64,000 bases of DNA from Macrostomum hystrix (GCA_950097015.1 CATNEN010000001.1:341501-405500), one strand, 5' to 3'. Counted from the stretch's first letter, positions 1-12,200 are shown. Notes: generated by a model from the letters alone, not told the origin. A program made the numbers and translations.

Positions 1-1540
1 GATTCCACAATGTTTTCCCCCAATGAAACATAAAGCCTGACTGATTGATCAAAATTCATTTGATGAAACCACTGAATTATACAGTTTCGAACGATCAATT
101 TTAGTCTCGACATGACGTGCTGCGAGAATATAACTATATATATAAAGCGCGTAACGTTGGTACCTGTACGTGTATACTTCTAAATACTCCCTGATACTTT
201 TATACTTCCTGAAGCATCATAGAAATTTAGTATATTATAGTTTGTTTCATTGAACAGCCTTTTACTGCAAAAAAGTTACTGCAAACTGCTCGCAGTGAAA
301 TTTTTGTGAATGAAAGTGTAATAGTTAGCCTCTTGTATATACGTTATTCTATTATAAAAATTATAAAAATAAATAAAATTAAAAATGCGCCAAAAAAATA
401 ATAATTTGTTTATCTTTGTACCGTATCAAAAGTAATACTGTATGTAAATAATTTTGTTTTAAATCGCATATTATAAATAATATTATGTAAAATGCTCCCG
501 TTTAAACAAAAGTTAATTTTTCTCACTATAAATAGCCGCACATTTTGTCTGGAAAAATAACCTGTGTGTGAGTTCGAGAGAGTTCGAAAGTGTTCAAAGT
601 GTTTCAGTGAGTTTGTAAGAGTGTTTCGAAGTGTGTGTTTTTAGAGTTGAAGTTGAAATTGTTGAGTTGAGTTAAAAGCTGAAAGCCTTTGCACAAGAGT
701 ATTAAAGTGTTTCAGGAGAGTGTTTAAAGAGTTTAAAAGTTGAAGTAGTTTTTCAAGAGGTGTTTGTAAATATAGTTTTAAGTGTGTTTAAAAAATAAAT
801 TTCCGACAGCTTTGCATTGTGTTATTCATTTTAAAGGAAGATAGCAGTGAGAAGTATAATTAGAATTATACTCAGAAGTTATACTAAGAATATTATCGAA
901 GGGAACTGCTAAACTCTAATCTCGGGGACGCCTAATCGGCTGGAAAAGTATACAGTTGCCTAATTACCGCTCGTGCATATATAAACGCTACCATTTGAGA
1001 AGTTAAAACGGCCCTTTTAAGGTCCACCAGTTAATGTGAGTCAACTGTAGTAGAAATATTAAAATAGCCCAGTACAACTTTGATAACAACGGTGAGATAA
1101 TTAATTTCCACCTGTACAACTTTGGTGGCATTCAGTAGAAATAAGTAAAAAGAAGTAAGCCCTGGTACAAAAGGAAAGGCTAAAAAAGTTTACAGAAACT
1201 GCTACAAAAAGAGGCCCACCGCGCCAACTTGCAAAAGACAATGATGGTGTGTTCTGCTTCCTTTTCACTTTGGTCGTTTGCAGGTCCTGCTAATTGTTTT
1301 TATCTGCCAGACAGTCCCTATTCCATAGAAACATATTTTAGCTTGCCTAAACAACAATGCCTAAGAAACAATAGACTTGAAAAAGAAAGAACTGTTTTCG
1401 AAAGTATATTTTTTAACTTTGTGACATTTGGTTACCGAGTTACTAATAAAGTACAAAAAATAAACAAATTATTTAAATTTAAAAGTCTTTATCAATTAAA
1501 AAACAATTGAAATTGATAAAAAAAAGTCAGCATCACAAAA
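1..1540. other. AT-rich stretch, possible degraded retroelement 5' end
   Basis: No convincing gene. A TATA-like TATAAATAG lies near 525 and an AATAAA near 795. Between them is G/T/A-rich DNA full of AGTT/GTGTTT words, and then a less skewed stretch to about 1250. This spacing resembles the U3-R-U5 order of an LTR, but I see no paired LTR, no clear primer-binding site and no gag or pol reading frame. The 93-codon open frame at 1229-1510 starts at TTG and has no recognisable domain. Confidence 0.2.
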
Positions 1541-1543
1541 AAG

Positions 1544-1575
1544 TCTCCCAAGTCACTCGTCTCCTAAGTCACGAT
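1544..1575. repeat. isolated seed of the 16-bp repeat
   Basis: About two units of the AAGTCACTCGTCTC motif stand alone here, some 1.1 kb before the large array of the same motif at 2690-4045. The second unit decays after AAGTCAC. Confidence 0.6.
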
Positions 1576-2466
1576 CGTATTCTGTGATATTAATTTTAAT
1601 CACTTTTTGCCATGTGCATGCACACTCGATTTTTTTGGTCAAGTCTATTAATTATTACTAGATATATCTTTCATAACATCTTAATACAGTTTCTAATGGC
1701 GATCCTACAAAGTATGAATTTTTATTGGTTAATAAGAGAGTAAAATACATTGCGATAATGGATTTCTCCTACTTACAAGCGTAGAAGTACTTTTATTATT
1801 ATTATTATATCATGATACACGATTAAGATTCTAACAAAGTCTGAAACGGTGAAGAGAAAACATAAGTCACGTGCTTTTCTTAGAAAAACATAACTCCACG
1901 TGTCTCGATGACTATTTATATGGTTATATTTTGCTGTTTTAAAACAAGAAATAAGAGAATAATAATAGACAAAATAATATTTAGTACTTTTATAGCAGCT
2001 GGTTGAAAATCACGAAAAGCGAGTCATAGCCGGCTTATTGTCATGTGATGATTTACTTTTTTCTCCGGAGCACAATAATTCTGTCAGTCACATGAGAAGC
2101 CCTATATGGGGTGTGTCGGTATAGAAACAAATGGCTTCGAGGCTAAATTACAGAACCATATTAAAGTTGTTATTTTACTTTGAAGAGGCAGCCTAACACA
2201 AACAGCAACAGGAGTTTTATGTATCAAATGATTCGTAAATACACTAAAACGTCCTATAGCTTAGTCAAAGAGGTACATGTATATCAAAGCAGGTTAATAT
2301 TCAAACCAAGGCGTTTTACTTTTGAAGTGTTCTTTGTTAAAGCGACAAATAAAGTTAAAAGTTGAATTCACATTAATACGAGTTATTTGAGCTAAACAAC
2401 AGTTTGAAAAAAAGGAATTCTTTTGTTTGTATTCTCTTTACTAAAATGTTTATCTTAGTTGAAGGA

Positions 2467-2690
2467 GGCTTGAGAACAGCGAGGAGACAATTCTGCCCCA
2501 TTCCGCTGACTTCTGAGCACACGCTCACACAGGTGTGTACATCTGCCCTGACTTTCTCTTTGTCAGGCAGTGTACACTTTTACTGCGCCTTGGAGGTTGG
2601 CCCTCAATGGCGTAAATTGCACGACCGTTGCAAATGTGTGGACCCTGCGCCGGTGAATTGGGACCATGAAAGTCATGTGACTTAGGGACC
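2467..2690 (-). mobile_element. SINE family A, fragment
   Basis: Matches the fuller family A copy at 37432-37746 through the shared segments AATTCTGCCC, ACAGGTGTGTACATCTGCCC, CAGGCAGTGTACAC, CTTGGAGGTTGGCCCTCAA and GTAAATTGCACGAC. The tRNA-like head should lie at the right end, where CTTAGGGACC is still recognisable, but it is scrambled and runs straight into the 16-bp array. Confidence 0.75.
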
Positions 2691-4045
2691 ATCCTAAGTC
2701 ACTCGTCTCTTAAGTCACTCGTCTCTAAGTCACTCGTCTCTTATGTCACTCGTCTCTTAAGTCACTCGTCTCTTAAGTCACTCGTCTCTTATGTCACTCG
2801 TCTCCTAAGTCACTCATCTTTTATGTCACTCGTCTCTTATGTCACTCGTCTCTAAGTCACTCGTCTCTTAAGTCACTCGTCTTTTATGTCACTCGTCTCT
2901 TAAGTCACTCGTCTCTTAAGTCACTCATCTCTTATGTCACTCGTCTCTTAAGTCACTCGTCTCTTAAGTCACTCGTCTCTTAAGTCACTCATCTCTTAAG
3001 TCACTCGTCTCTTAAGTCACTCGTCTCATAAGTCACTCGTCTCTTATGTCACTCGTCTCTTAAGTCACTCGTCTCTAAGTCACTCGTCTCTTAAATCACT
3101 CGTCTCTTATGTCACTCGTCTCTTAAGTCACTCGTCTCTTATGTCACTCGTCTCTTAAGTCACTCGTCTCTTATGTCACTCGTCTCTTAAGTCACTCGTC
3201 TCTTATGTCACTCGTCTCTTATGTCACTCGTCTCTTATGTCACTCGTCTCTTATGTCACTCGTCTCTTAAGTCACTCGTCTCTTATGTCACTCGTCTCTT
3301 AAGTCACTCGTCTCTTATGTCACTCGTCTCTTATGTCACTCGTCTCTTAAGTCACTCGTCTCTTATGTCACTCGTCTCTTAAGTCACTCGTCTCTTATGT
3401 CACTCGTCTCTTAAGTCACTCGTCTCTTATGTCACTCGTCTCTTATGTCACTCGTCTCTTATGTCACTCGTCTCTTATGTCACTCGTCTCTTAAGTCACT
3501 CGTCTCTTAAGTCACTCGTCTCTTATGTCACTCGTCTCTTATGTCACTCGTCTCTTATGTCACTCGTCTCTTATGTCACTCGTCTCTTATGTCACTCGTC
3601 TCTTAAGTCACTCGTCTCTTATGTCACTCGTCTCTTAAGTCACTTGTCTCTTATGTCACTCGTCTCTTATGTCACTCATCTCTTATGTCACTCGTCTCTT
3701 ATGTCACTCGTCTCTTAAGTCACTCGTCTCTTATGTCACTCGTCTCTTAAGTCACTCGTCTCTTATGTCACTCGTCTCTTAAGTCACTCGTCTCTTAAGT
3801 CACTCGTCTCTTAAGTCACTCGTCACTCAAATCACTCGTCTTTTAAGTCACTCGTCTCTTAAGTCGCTCGTCTCTTAAGTCACTCGTCTCTTAAGTCACT
3901 CGTCTCTTAAGTCACTCGTCTCTTAAGTCACTCGTCTCTTAAGTCACTCGTCACTCAAATCACTCGTCTTTTAAGTCACTCGTCTCTTAAGTCACTCGTC
4001 TCTTAAGTCACTCGTCTCTTAAATCACTCGTTTTATAAGTCTTTT
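2690..4045. repeat. 16-bp minisatellite array
   Basis: About 84 copies of a 16-bp unit, TTAAGTCACTCGTCTC. The commonest variant replaces AAGTCAC with ATGTCAC. Rarer variants are CATCTC, CGTCTTTT and a CACTCAAATCACTCG block that occurs twice near the right end, which suggests a local duplication. The 85-codon open frame inside it is a by-product of the repeat. Confidence 0.97.
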
Positions 4046-4329
4046 TATTGGTCACTAGAAGAAATTAAATTTATTAACACGCTGTTTTTAAATGAACATC
4101 TAAAGAAACGAATATTATAAACAACAATTCGTGATTTAACCGTTGAAAGTATTTTCAAAATAAACAACAATCATGAGAAAAATGAGAAATAGAAACGATT
4201 GGGTTTTGAATAAATTAATGGTGAAAGGCAAAAAAACACGGCGGTACTACTAGTCCTTTTTCGCATTCCACATTTGGAATGGGGAGGAAATATTGTTGTT
4301 GTGCAGCTGTCCAACGGACGCAATTCGTA
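4046..4329. other. gene-free spacer 3' of the GPCR gene
   Basis: AT-rich DNA without a gene. TTTTTATTGG near 4036-4046 reads as an AATAAA signal on the minus strand, about 390 bp past the GPCR stop codon, and could serve that gene. Confidence 0.35.
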
Positions 4330-4432
4330 TACCAAGTGCTTCATTTCACCCCGCTGTAAAATTTGTCACCAGCAACAGCTGGGTAGAGATTACACTCCCA
4401 AGTCCACGGACTAAACAGCTTACACAGCCCGA
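4330..4432 (+). mobile_element. SINE family B, degraded fragment
   Basis: Aligns by eye to the reverse complement of the family B copy at 39203-39501. The shared order of segments is a TGCTTCA-TTCACCC block, a CCAGCA(A/T)CAGCTGGG block, then AGTCCA(C/T)GGACT-AACAGCT. It ends just before the stop codon of the GPCR gene, so it would lie in that gene's 3' UTR in antisense orientation. Confidence 0.55.
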
Positions 4433-4437
4433 AAATG

Positions 4438-5739
4438 TCAAGCAGCGCCATTGTCGTCGAGTTGCTTCAATGCAATGTCTTCTTGCTTGTGCTGCTGCTG
4501 CTGCTGCTGCTGCTGGGTTGTGCCTATCTCCCGCAGCTCGATACGCTCGGTCTGAACCTGTACAGCGGTGTACTTGTGCTCCAGAAAACGTCGACAGGCA
4601 GAGTTTTTGTGCGCCACCAGTAGATAGGCAACGAAAACGAATTGAGCTACCGCGCTCAGAATGTTTTTAATAGGCTGCAGAATGTAGTAGAGAATCGGAT
4701 AGAGACTCTGCGAGAGTTCAGACCTGCTGTGAACCGTCTGCGCTTTGAAGAGGCCAGTGACGGCCAGCGGTGGATAGCACAGCACCACCAGAGCTAGGAA
4801 CAGAGCCCGGGCGCTGATGTTGACCAGCTCGGCGTTCTGAAATGTGGCCGCAGAATGACTGGACAGAGTGGCAGCTCCAGTCAGACTGCTGCCGGGACCG
4901 CCGCGTTCGCGCTGCTGAAGCTGCTGACGCTGCTGCTGACAGTCGAGGCCCGATCCGCCGAAGCTGCTGCCGCCCTGTCCGTTCTGATTGAGTCGATCGG
5001 CGCGACCGCAGAGCCAGCAGATCAGAACTGTCAGTGTGCTGCCAGTGCAAATTAGGATCGGAGCGTAGATGTTGCAGAGAACGTCTAGGACCACAGACAC
5101 GCTGTAGACCGAGTGAAACTCGGGCAGGATGCTGCAGATCAGTTCGCTAGACGAGTCCTGCTGCGAATCTCTAGCCTGGCCGCTTTGATTGTCGCCAGTC
5201 CGATGACCGACGCTGCCGCCGCCAACGATGCTGAACATCCACAGGTAGTTGAGGTGTGCAGCAGCGACTACAGCTCCAGCCACCGCGACGCCAATTTTCA
5301 ATCGGAACGTGCTGAAATGCTTCAACGCGAACTTTAAGCGGAGACACATGGCCGCGCGCTCCATAGCGAATAGAGTCAGGACCCAGACTTGCATGGTGAG
5401 GGTGGCATTGTCGCTGAAGTGATAGACCTTGCATATCCAAGCAGTCACGTGTCTGCTTGCTCCAGTCCATAGTTCTGGCCTATCCAGCATGGCGAAGCAG
5501 GTCTTGTTAAGCAGGCAAGCAAAGTCGGCGATGCAGTTCCAGCGAATTAGAAGCAAACAGCTGAGACCGTAGCTCGAGAATGGGCGTCTATTGAGTAGCC
5601 ACAGACAGACAATGAGCAGGGCCATAGAAACGTAGCAATGACCAAGGATGACCTGGACATGCAGCGCACTAAGATATGTGCCTGAGTCATTGTGCCCATC
5701 GTCAGTGCTGGGCATGGACGTATTCGGATCTAAATACAT
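4438..5739 (-). CDS. rhodopsin-like (class A) orphan GPCR, intronless
   Basis: 433-residue predicted seven-helix receptor of the plasma membrane, starting at ATG. Hydrophobic segments lie at about 24-49, 57-78, 103-127, 147-170, 214-243, 311-331 and 346-375. N6 and N17 are N-glycosylation sequons in the short N-terminus. C103 before helix 3 and C202 in the second extracellular loop are the usual disulfide pair. The AD at 71-72 fits the conserved helix-2 Asp. The family motifs are altered: MERAA stands for DRY, CYPP (321-324) for CWxP, and QPIKN for NPxxY. The third intracellular loop is Gln/Gly/Ser-rich and the C-tail carries eight or more Gln encoded by a CTG/CAG run at 4490-4516. The family fits peptide-type receptors of invertebrates, but I cannot name a ligand. 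Overlapping frames on the other strand are shadows. Confidence 0.85.
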   Translation of the reverse strand: MYLDPNTSMPSTDDGHNDSGTYLSALHVQVILGHCYVSMALLIVCLWLLNRRPFSSYGLSCLLLIRWNCIADFACLLNKTCFAMLDRPELWTGASRHVTAWICKVYHFSDNATLTMQVWVLTLFAMERAAMCLRLKFALKHFSTFRLKIGVAVAGAVVAAAHLNYLWMFSIVGGGSVGHRTGDNQSGQARDSQQDSSSELICSILPEFHSVYSVSVVLDVLCNIYAPILICTGSTLTVLICWLCGRADRLNQNGQGGSSFGGSGLDCQQQRQQLQQRERGGPGSSLTGAATLSSHSAATFQNAELVNISARALFLALVVLCYPPLAVTGLFKAQTVHSRSELSQSLYPILYYILQPIKNILSAVAQFVFVAYLLVAHKNSACRRFLEHKYTAVQVQTERIELREIGTTQQQQQQQQHKQEDIALKQLDDNGAA

Positions 5740-6529
5740 ATTCAGTCTAACAAATTTCGTTTATCCAGTCAAAGCAAATTTAAATTGTCTAGCTTTGTCA
5801 ACAGCTTTTTGTGCCTGATCCAGTGCGTATAGAAAAAAACGTGCCTTTTTGCTTCCCAAGCAGAAACGTCTGCCATTGGGCCACGATTTACAGCAGCCAA
5901 TCAGCGTGGTTTTCTGTCGATTTGCGTCACAATATTCTCAAGTGTCGGAATGTCGTCAAACCGAAAATACTACTGAGGCTTAATTTAGTTACTTGAAGTT
6001 TCTATGGGACCTAACCGGCCTTCACTCGGCTTGTAAACACAAATTAAAGGTAAATAGGTCATGGCAGAGACAGGATCATAGGTAGATGGAATGGGACAAT
6101 GGTGATGAATTGTGACAGTTAAACTGCGCATCGGACTTCTTAGAGATTAGCTTGACTTCGACTTAAACCTTCAACAAATCAACATAGGCCTATTTCCTGT
6201 ACTAAGCATGCTACGAGCGTAATTACAATATTCCTTCTTGTCAATAGTGATTAGTCGAATCCTTGATTAAAAAAAAGATTTCCCAACGACTATAGCTTTG
6301 TTTACTTAGCAACTGACAATGATTTTGCATAAATTTATAAATGGCTTATCACACAATTGTCTCACTGGATGAAATTGGCCTCTAAATGTCACATGAATGT
6401 AGCTTAAAATGATGTCATCTAATTTCAATTATGGCTATGAAGACAGCTATTTGTAAACATTTTGACATAAAGTCAGTCTGTTATAATCAATAGGAATATT
6501 CCACATTTAGTATTGAACAGACAAAGGCC
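5740..6529. other. upstream region of the GPCR gene, no gene seen
   Basis: AT-rich DNA with no supported coding region or repeat family. TTGTTAG ends seven bases before the GPCR ATG and could be a splice or trans-splice acceptor. Promoter elements were not recognised. Confidence 0.3.
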
Positions 6530-6917
6530 GAGTCATACATTGGGGTCATACATTGGAGTCATACATTGGGGTCATACATTGGGGTCATACATTGGGGTCA
6601 TACATTGGGGTCATAATATGGGGTCATACATTGGGGTCATACATTGGGTCATACATTGGGGTCATAGATTGGGGTCATAGATTGGGGTCATAATATGGGG
6701 TCATACATTGGGGTCATACATTGGGGTCATACATTGGGGTCATACATTGGGGTCATACATTGGGGTCATACATTGGGGTCATACATTGGGGTCATACATT
6801 GGGTCATACATTGGGGTCATAGATTGGGGTCATACATTGGGGTCATACATTGGGGTCATACATTGGGGTCATACATTGGGGTCATACATTGGGGGTCATA
6901 CATTGGGGTCATACATT
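6530..6917. repeat. 13-bp minisatellite array
   Basis: About 30 copies of CATTGGGGTCATA. Variants are GATTGGGG, AATATGGGG and units one G shorter or longer. The shorter and longer units shift the frame, so the short overlapping open frames are not genes. The array runs without a gap into a SINE family A fragment. Confidence 0.96.
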
Positions 6918-7022
6918 GCGGAGAGAAGACGTTTATAGCTTGTCGTGCAATTTACACTGCCTGACAATGAGAAAGTCAGGGCAGATGTACACACATGTTA
7001 GAGCTTGTGCTGAAGGTCCACT
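6918..7022 (+). mobile_element. SINE family A, 5'-truncated fragment
   Basis: Begins at GCGGAGAGAAG, the segment just after the tRNA-like head in family A. It continues with CTTGTCGTGCAATTTAC, CACTGCCTGACAATGAGAAA and GTCAGGGCAGATGTACACAC. The middle segment with CCAACCTCCAAGGCACAG is deleted. The head is replaced by the 13-bp array. Confidence 0.75.
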
Positions 7023-7675
7023 GCAAATCTTTTATTGGAGACGGCTGAGAGCAAGTTAAATTTCACAAACTCTCGTACAAAAAAATAAAACGTGTTTTAT
7101 GACGCAAAAACTGCAGACAAAACTAAATGAGCAATAATTTGAAAACATCAAAACAAAATTACAAAAACTGGATTCGCGAAATAAACAAGAAATAATTAAT
7201 TTTCGTTCGGCTTAATTTAATTTCCGGTATCAAGTATTTTAGACTTTTAGTACAACTGAACTCATGTAATTTTTTAAAACCCATTTGTTATACTACATCA
7301 AACATTTTAAGAGCGCGTAATAGCATGATTACCTATAGGCTTAATTGTCTAATTAGCCAAAGATAACCGGTGACAAATTATTGCATTGGAATGGGCAAAA
7401 TGAAGCGAAAAATTATCGGCTTTAAATGCTGGGCTATGAACACAGTAATTTTCCAATAATTCAACACTTGCTAATGAAACAAGAAGCTTCAACTGTACAT
7501 GCCTTTCTTTTGAAGCAACATTTTTTTGAAACTATTATCTCTTCGCCAAAGGATGCCTGCTCAATTGAGGATTGTAATTTCACTAGCTTTGTCGCTAGGA
7601 GGTCAACTGATTTTTAATTGCTGTTTTCGCATCAATGCTTCGTGTTTACAGGAAATACAGTGCACTTCAAGCTGA
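7023..7675. other. gene-free AT-rich stretch
   Basis: No domain-bearing frame, RNA gene or repeat family recognised. The short open frames here have no coding character. Confidence 0.3.
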
Positions 7676-8470
7676 CTCACTCCCACTCCCTGTCACCCCC
7701 TTTCACTCCCTCTCACTCCCTCTCACTGCCTCTCACTACCTCTCACTGCCTCTCACTCCCTCTCACTCCCTCTCACTCCCTCTCACTCCCTCCAACTCCC
7801 TCTCACTCCCTCTCACTGCTTCTCACTACCTCTCACTCCCTCTCACTCCCTCCAACTCCCTCTCACTCCCTCTCACTCCCTCTCACTCCCTCTCACTCCC
7901 TCTCACCCCCTTTCACTCCCTCTCACTCCCTCTCACTCCCTCTCGCTACCTCTCACTCCCTCTCACTCCCTCTCACTCCCTCTCACTACCCTCTCACTCC
8001 CTCCCACTACCTCTCACTCCCTCCAACTCCCTCTCACTCCCTCTCACTCCCTCTCACTCCCTCTCACTACCTCACACTCTTCTCACTCCCTCTCACTCCC
8101 TCTCACTGCCTCTCACTACCTCTCACTCCCTCTCACTCCCTCCAACTCCCTCTCACTCCCTCTCGCTACCTCTCACTCCCTCTCACTCCCTCCAACTCCC
8201 TCTCACTCCCTCTCGCTACCTCTCACTCCCTCTCACTCCCTCTCACCCCCTTTCACTCCCTCTCACTCCCTCTCACTCCCTCTCGCTACCTCTCACTCCC
8301 TCTCACTCCCTCTCACTCCCTCTCACTACCCTCTCACTCCCTCCCACTACCTCTCACTCCCTCCAACTCCCTCTCACTCCCTCTCACTCCCTCTCACTCC
8401 CTCTCACTACCTCACACTCTTCTCACTCCCTCTCACTAACGCTCACTCCCTCTCACTCCCTCCCTCCCAC
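7676..8470. repeat. 10-bp polypyrimidine minisatellite with 340-bp internal duplication
   Basis: About 79 units of CTCACTCCCT and variants (CTCACTACCT, TCCAACTCCC, CTCGCTACCT). A distinctive segment ending CTCACACTCT occurs at 8071 and again at 8411, so a block of about 340 bp was duplicated. The plus strand is almost pure C/T with a single A per unit. The two long overlapping open frames (273 and 328 codons, Ser/Leu/Pro/Thr only) come from the repeat. Confidence 0.96.
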
Positions 8471-9228
8471 GCACAACCTTATGCTGGGTACTTGGCATTT
8501 GGCAATGTCTACCTTATTTGTAAATCCTTTTGAACCCAAAACAGGTCAATACAGAGTTCATAGTTACTTTGTTTTTTTCAAATATTCATCAAAGAAGTCA
8601 AATACTCTTACGTTTTTCTGATGATCTTGCTAAAAGGCTTTAAATAATTATAAAAATCTCTTTGAGAAGGCATATCGATACTGACAATATATAATCTACT
8701 TTAATTCCTTTTTCCTCGCCTTTGTCGAGAATTATTTCGACATCTCAAATGACATATTCCAAAAAAATTCTACAATTTCTAATCAAAAAGGATTAGGAAC
8801 ACTAAACCTACTATTCGCACTCGATATCTCGCCGTAAAAACAAAGGTACGTGAGCCATTGGGGTGAGAATTTCCAACGCTGTGACCTTAACAAATAAACT
8901 GAATGGCAAAGTGCGAACACCAAGTATGCTACTTTTTTTAACTGAGCTTTGACAAAATACTATTTCCTAATACTGATTAAGCAGGGACACTTAAGGTGCT
9001 TCAATTTGTAAATATGAGGATTTGCAATCTAATGTGAGAATTTTCTTAGAAACCCTAGCAATACACAGCCATTGATTAGGTGATTGAAAAAAAACAGATT
9101 TTTTCCTTCAACCGAAGCCCTGCAGCCTAATTTTTCTCTGTTTGGTTGCTTGAGGTTGTCGAACTTGAGGAGTCTCGGAAAGGATTTTAAATCGGAAAGA
9201 TTTTTGTATTAAACATGAGCATGAGTTG
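8471..9228. other. gene-free spacer between arrays
   Basis: AT-rich DNA with no supported gene. It separates the 10-bp array from the 39-bp array. Confidence 0.3.
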
Positions 9229-12200
9229 TTGAAAGAATTCTAGTTGTAGATAAGCGATCCTAAATGATCTGAAGAATTCTAGTAGTAGATAAGCGATCCT
9301 AAATGATCTGAAGAATTCTAGTTGTAGATAAGCGATCCTAATTGATCTGAAGAATTCTAGTTGTAGATAAGCGATCCTAATTGATCTGAAGAATTCTAGT
9401 TGTAGATAAGCGATCCTAAATGATCTGAAGAATTCTAGTAGTAGATAAGCGATCCTAATTGATCTGAAGAATTCTAGTTGTAGATAAGCGATCCTAATTG
9501 ATCTGAAGAATTCTAGTTGTAGATAAGCGATCCTAATTGATCTGAAGAATTCTAGTTGTAGATAAGCGATCCTAATTGATCTGAAGAATTCTAGTTGTAG
9601 ATAAGCGATCCTAATTGATCTGAAGAATTCTAGTAGTAGACTAGCGATCCTAATTGATCTGAAGAATTCTAGTTGTAGATAAGCGATCCTAATTGATCTG
9701 AAGAATTCTAGTTGTAGATAAGCGATCCTAATTGATCTGAAGAATTCTAGTAGTAGACTAGCGATCCTAATTGATCTGAAGAATTCTAGTAGTAGACTAG
9801 CGATCCTAATTGATCTGAAGAATTCTAGTTGTAGATAAGCGATCCTAATTGATCTGAAGAATTCTAGTTGTAGATAAGCGATCCTAATTGATCTGAAGAA
9901 TTCTAGTTGTAGATAAGCGATCCCAATTGATCTGAAGAATTCTAGTTGTAGATAAGCGATCCTAATTGATCTGAAGAATTCTAGTTGTAGATAAGCGATC
10001 CTAATTGATCTGAAGAATTCTAGTTGTAGATAAGCGACCCCAATTGATCTGAAGAATTCTAGTAGTAGATAAGCGATCCTAATTGATCTGAAGAATTCTA
10101 GTTGTAGATAAGCGATCCTAATTGATCTGAAGAATTCTAGTTGTAGATAAGCGATCCTAATTGATCTGAAGAATTCTAGTTGTAGATAAGCGATCCTAAT
10201 TGATCTGAAGAATTCTAGTTGTAGATAAGCGATCCTAATTGATCTGAAGAATTCTAGTTGTAGATAAGCGATCCTAATTGATCTGAAGAATTCTAGTTGT
10301 AGATAAGCGATCCTAATTGATCTGAAGAATTCTAGTTGTAGATAAGCGATCCTAATTGATCTGAAGAATTCTAGTTGTAGATAAGCGACCCTAATTGATC
10401 TGAAGAATTCTAGTAGTAGATAAGCGATCCTAATTGATCTGAAGAATTCTAGTTGTAGATAAGCGATCCTAATTGATCTGAAGAATTCTAGTTGTAGATA
10501 AGCGATCCTAATTGATCTGAAGAATTCTAGTTGTAGATAAGCGATCCTAAATGATCTGAAGAATTCTAGTAGTAGATAAGCGATCCTAATTGATCTGAAG
10601 AATTCTAGTTGTAGACTAGCGATCCTAATTGATCTGAAGAATTCTAGTAGTAGATAAGCGATCCTAATTGATCTGAAGAATTCTAGTTGTAGATAAGCGA
10701 TCCTAATTGATCTGAAGAATTCTAGTTGTAGATAAGCGATCCTAATTGATCTGAAGAATTCTAGTTGTAGATAAGCGATCCTAATTGATCTGAAGAATTC
10801 TAGTTGTAGATAAGCGACCCTAATTGATCTGAAGAATTCTAGTTGTAGATAAGCGATCCTAATTGATCTGAAGAATTCTAGTTGTAGATAAGCGATCCTA
10901 ATTGATCTGAAGAATTCTAGTAGTAGATAAGCGATCCTAATTGATCTGAAGAATTCTAGTTGTAGATAAGCGACCCTAATTGATCTGAAGAATTCTAGTA
11001 GTAGATAAGCGATCCTAATTGATCTGAAGAATTCTAGTTGTAGATAAGCGATCCTAATTGAGCTGAAGAATTCTAGTTGTAGATAAGCGATCCCAATTGA
11101 TCTGAAGAATTCTAGTAGTAGATAACCGATCCTAAATGATCTGAAGAATTCTATTTGTAGATAAGCGATCCTAATTGATCTGAAGAATTCTAGTTGTAGA
11201 TAAGCGATCCTAATTGATCTGAAGAATTCTAGTTGTAGATAAGCGATCCTAATTGATCTGAAGAATTCTAGTTGTAGATAAGCGACCCTAATTGATCTGA
11301 AGAATTCTAGTAGTAGATAAGCGATCCTAATTGATCTGAAGAATTCTAGTTGTAGATAAGCGATCCTAATTGATCTGAAGAATTCTAGTTGTAGATAAGC
11401 GATCCTAATTGATCTGAAGAATTCTAGTTGTAGATAAGCGATCCTAAATGATCTGAAGAATTCTAGTAGTAGATAAGCGATCCTAATTGATCTGAAGAAT
11501 TCTAGTTGTAGATAAGCGATCCTAAATGATCTGAAGAATTCTAGTAGTAGATAAGCGATCCTAATTGAGCTGAAGAATTCTAGTTGTAGATAAGCGATCC
11601 TATTTGAGCTGAAGAATTCTAGTTGTAGACAAGCGATCCTAAATGATCTGAAGAATTCTAGTTGTAGACAAGCGATCCTAATTGAGCTGAAGAATTCTAG
11701 TTGTAGACAAGCGATCCTAATTGATCTGAAGAATTCTAGTAGTAGATAAGCGATCCTAATTGATCTGAAGAATTCTAGTAGTAGATAAGCGATCCTAATT
11801 GATCTGAAGAATTCTAGTAGTAGACAAGCGATCCTAAATGATCTGAAGAATTCTAGTAGTAGACAAGCGATCCTAAATGATCTGAAGAATTCTAGTAGTA
11901 GATAAGCGATCCTAAATGATCTGAAGAATTCTAGTAGTAGATAAGCGATCCTAATTGATCTGAAGAATTCTAGTAGTAGACAAGCGATCCTAATTGACCT
12001 GAAGAATTCTAGTTGTAGACAAGCGATCCTAATTGATCTGAAGAATTCTAGTAGTAGATAAGCGATCCTAATTGATCTGAAGAATTCTAGTAGTAGATAA
12101 GCGATCCTAATTGATCTGAAGAATTCTAGTTGTAGATAAGCGATCCTAATTGATCTGAAGAATTCTAGTTGTAGATAAGCGATCCTAATTGATCTGAAGA

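Noticed and set aside
2690-4045. Dense AP-1-like regulatory sites
   Set aside because: The AAGTCAC/ATGTCAC words come from the minisatellite unit and do not match the full TGAGTCA site.
7618-8621. Two overlapping plus-strand open frames of 273 and 328 codons, Ser/Leu/Pro/Thr-rich
   Set aside because: They translate the CTCACTCCCT array in rotating frames and have no domain or splice context.
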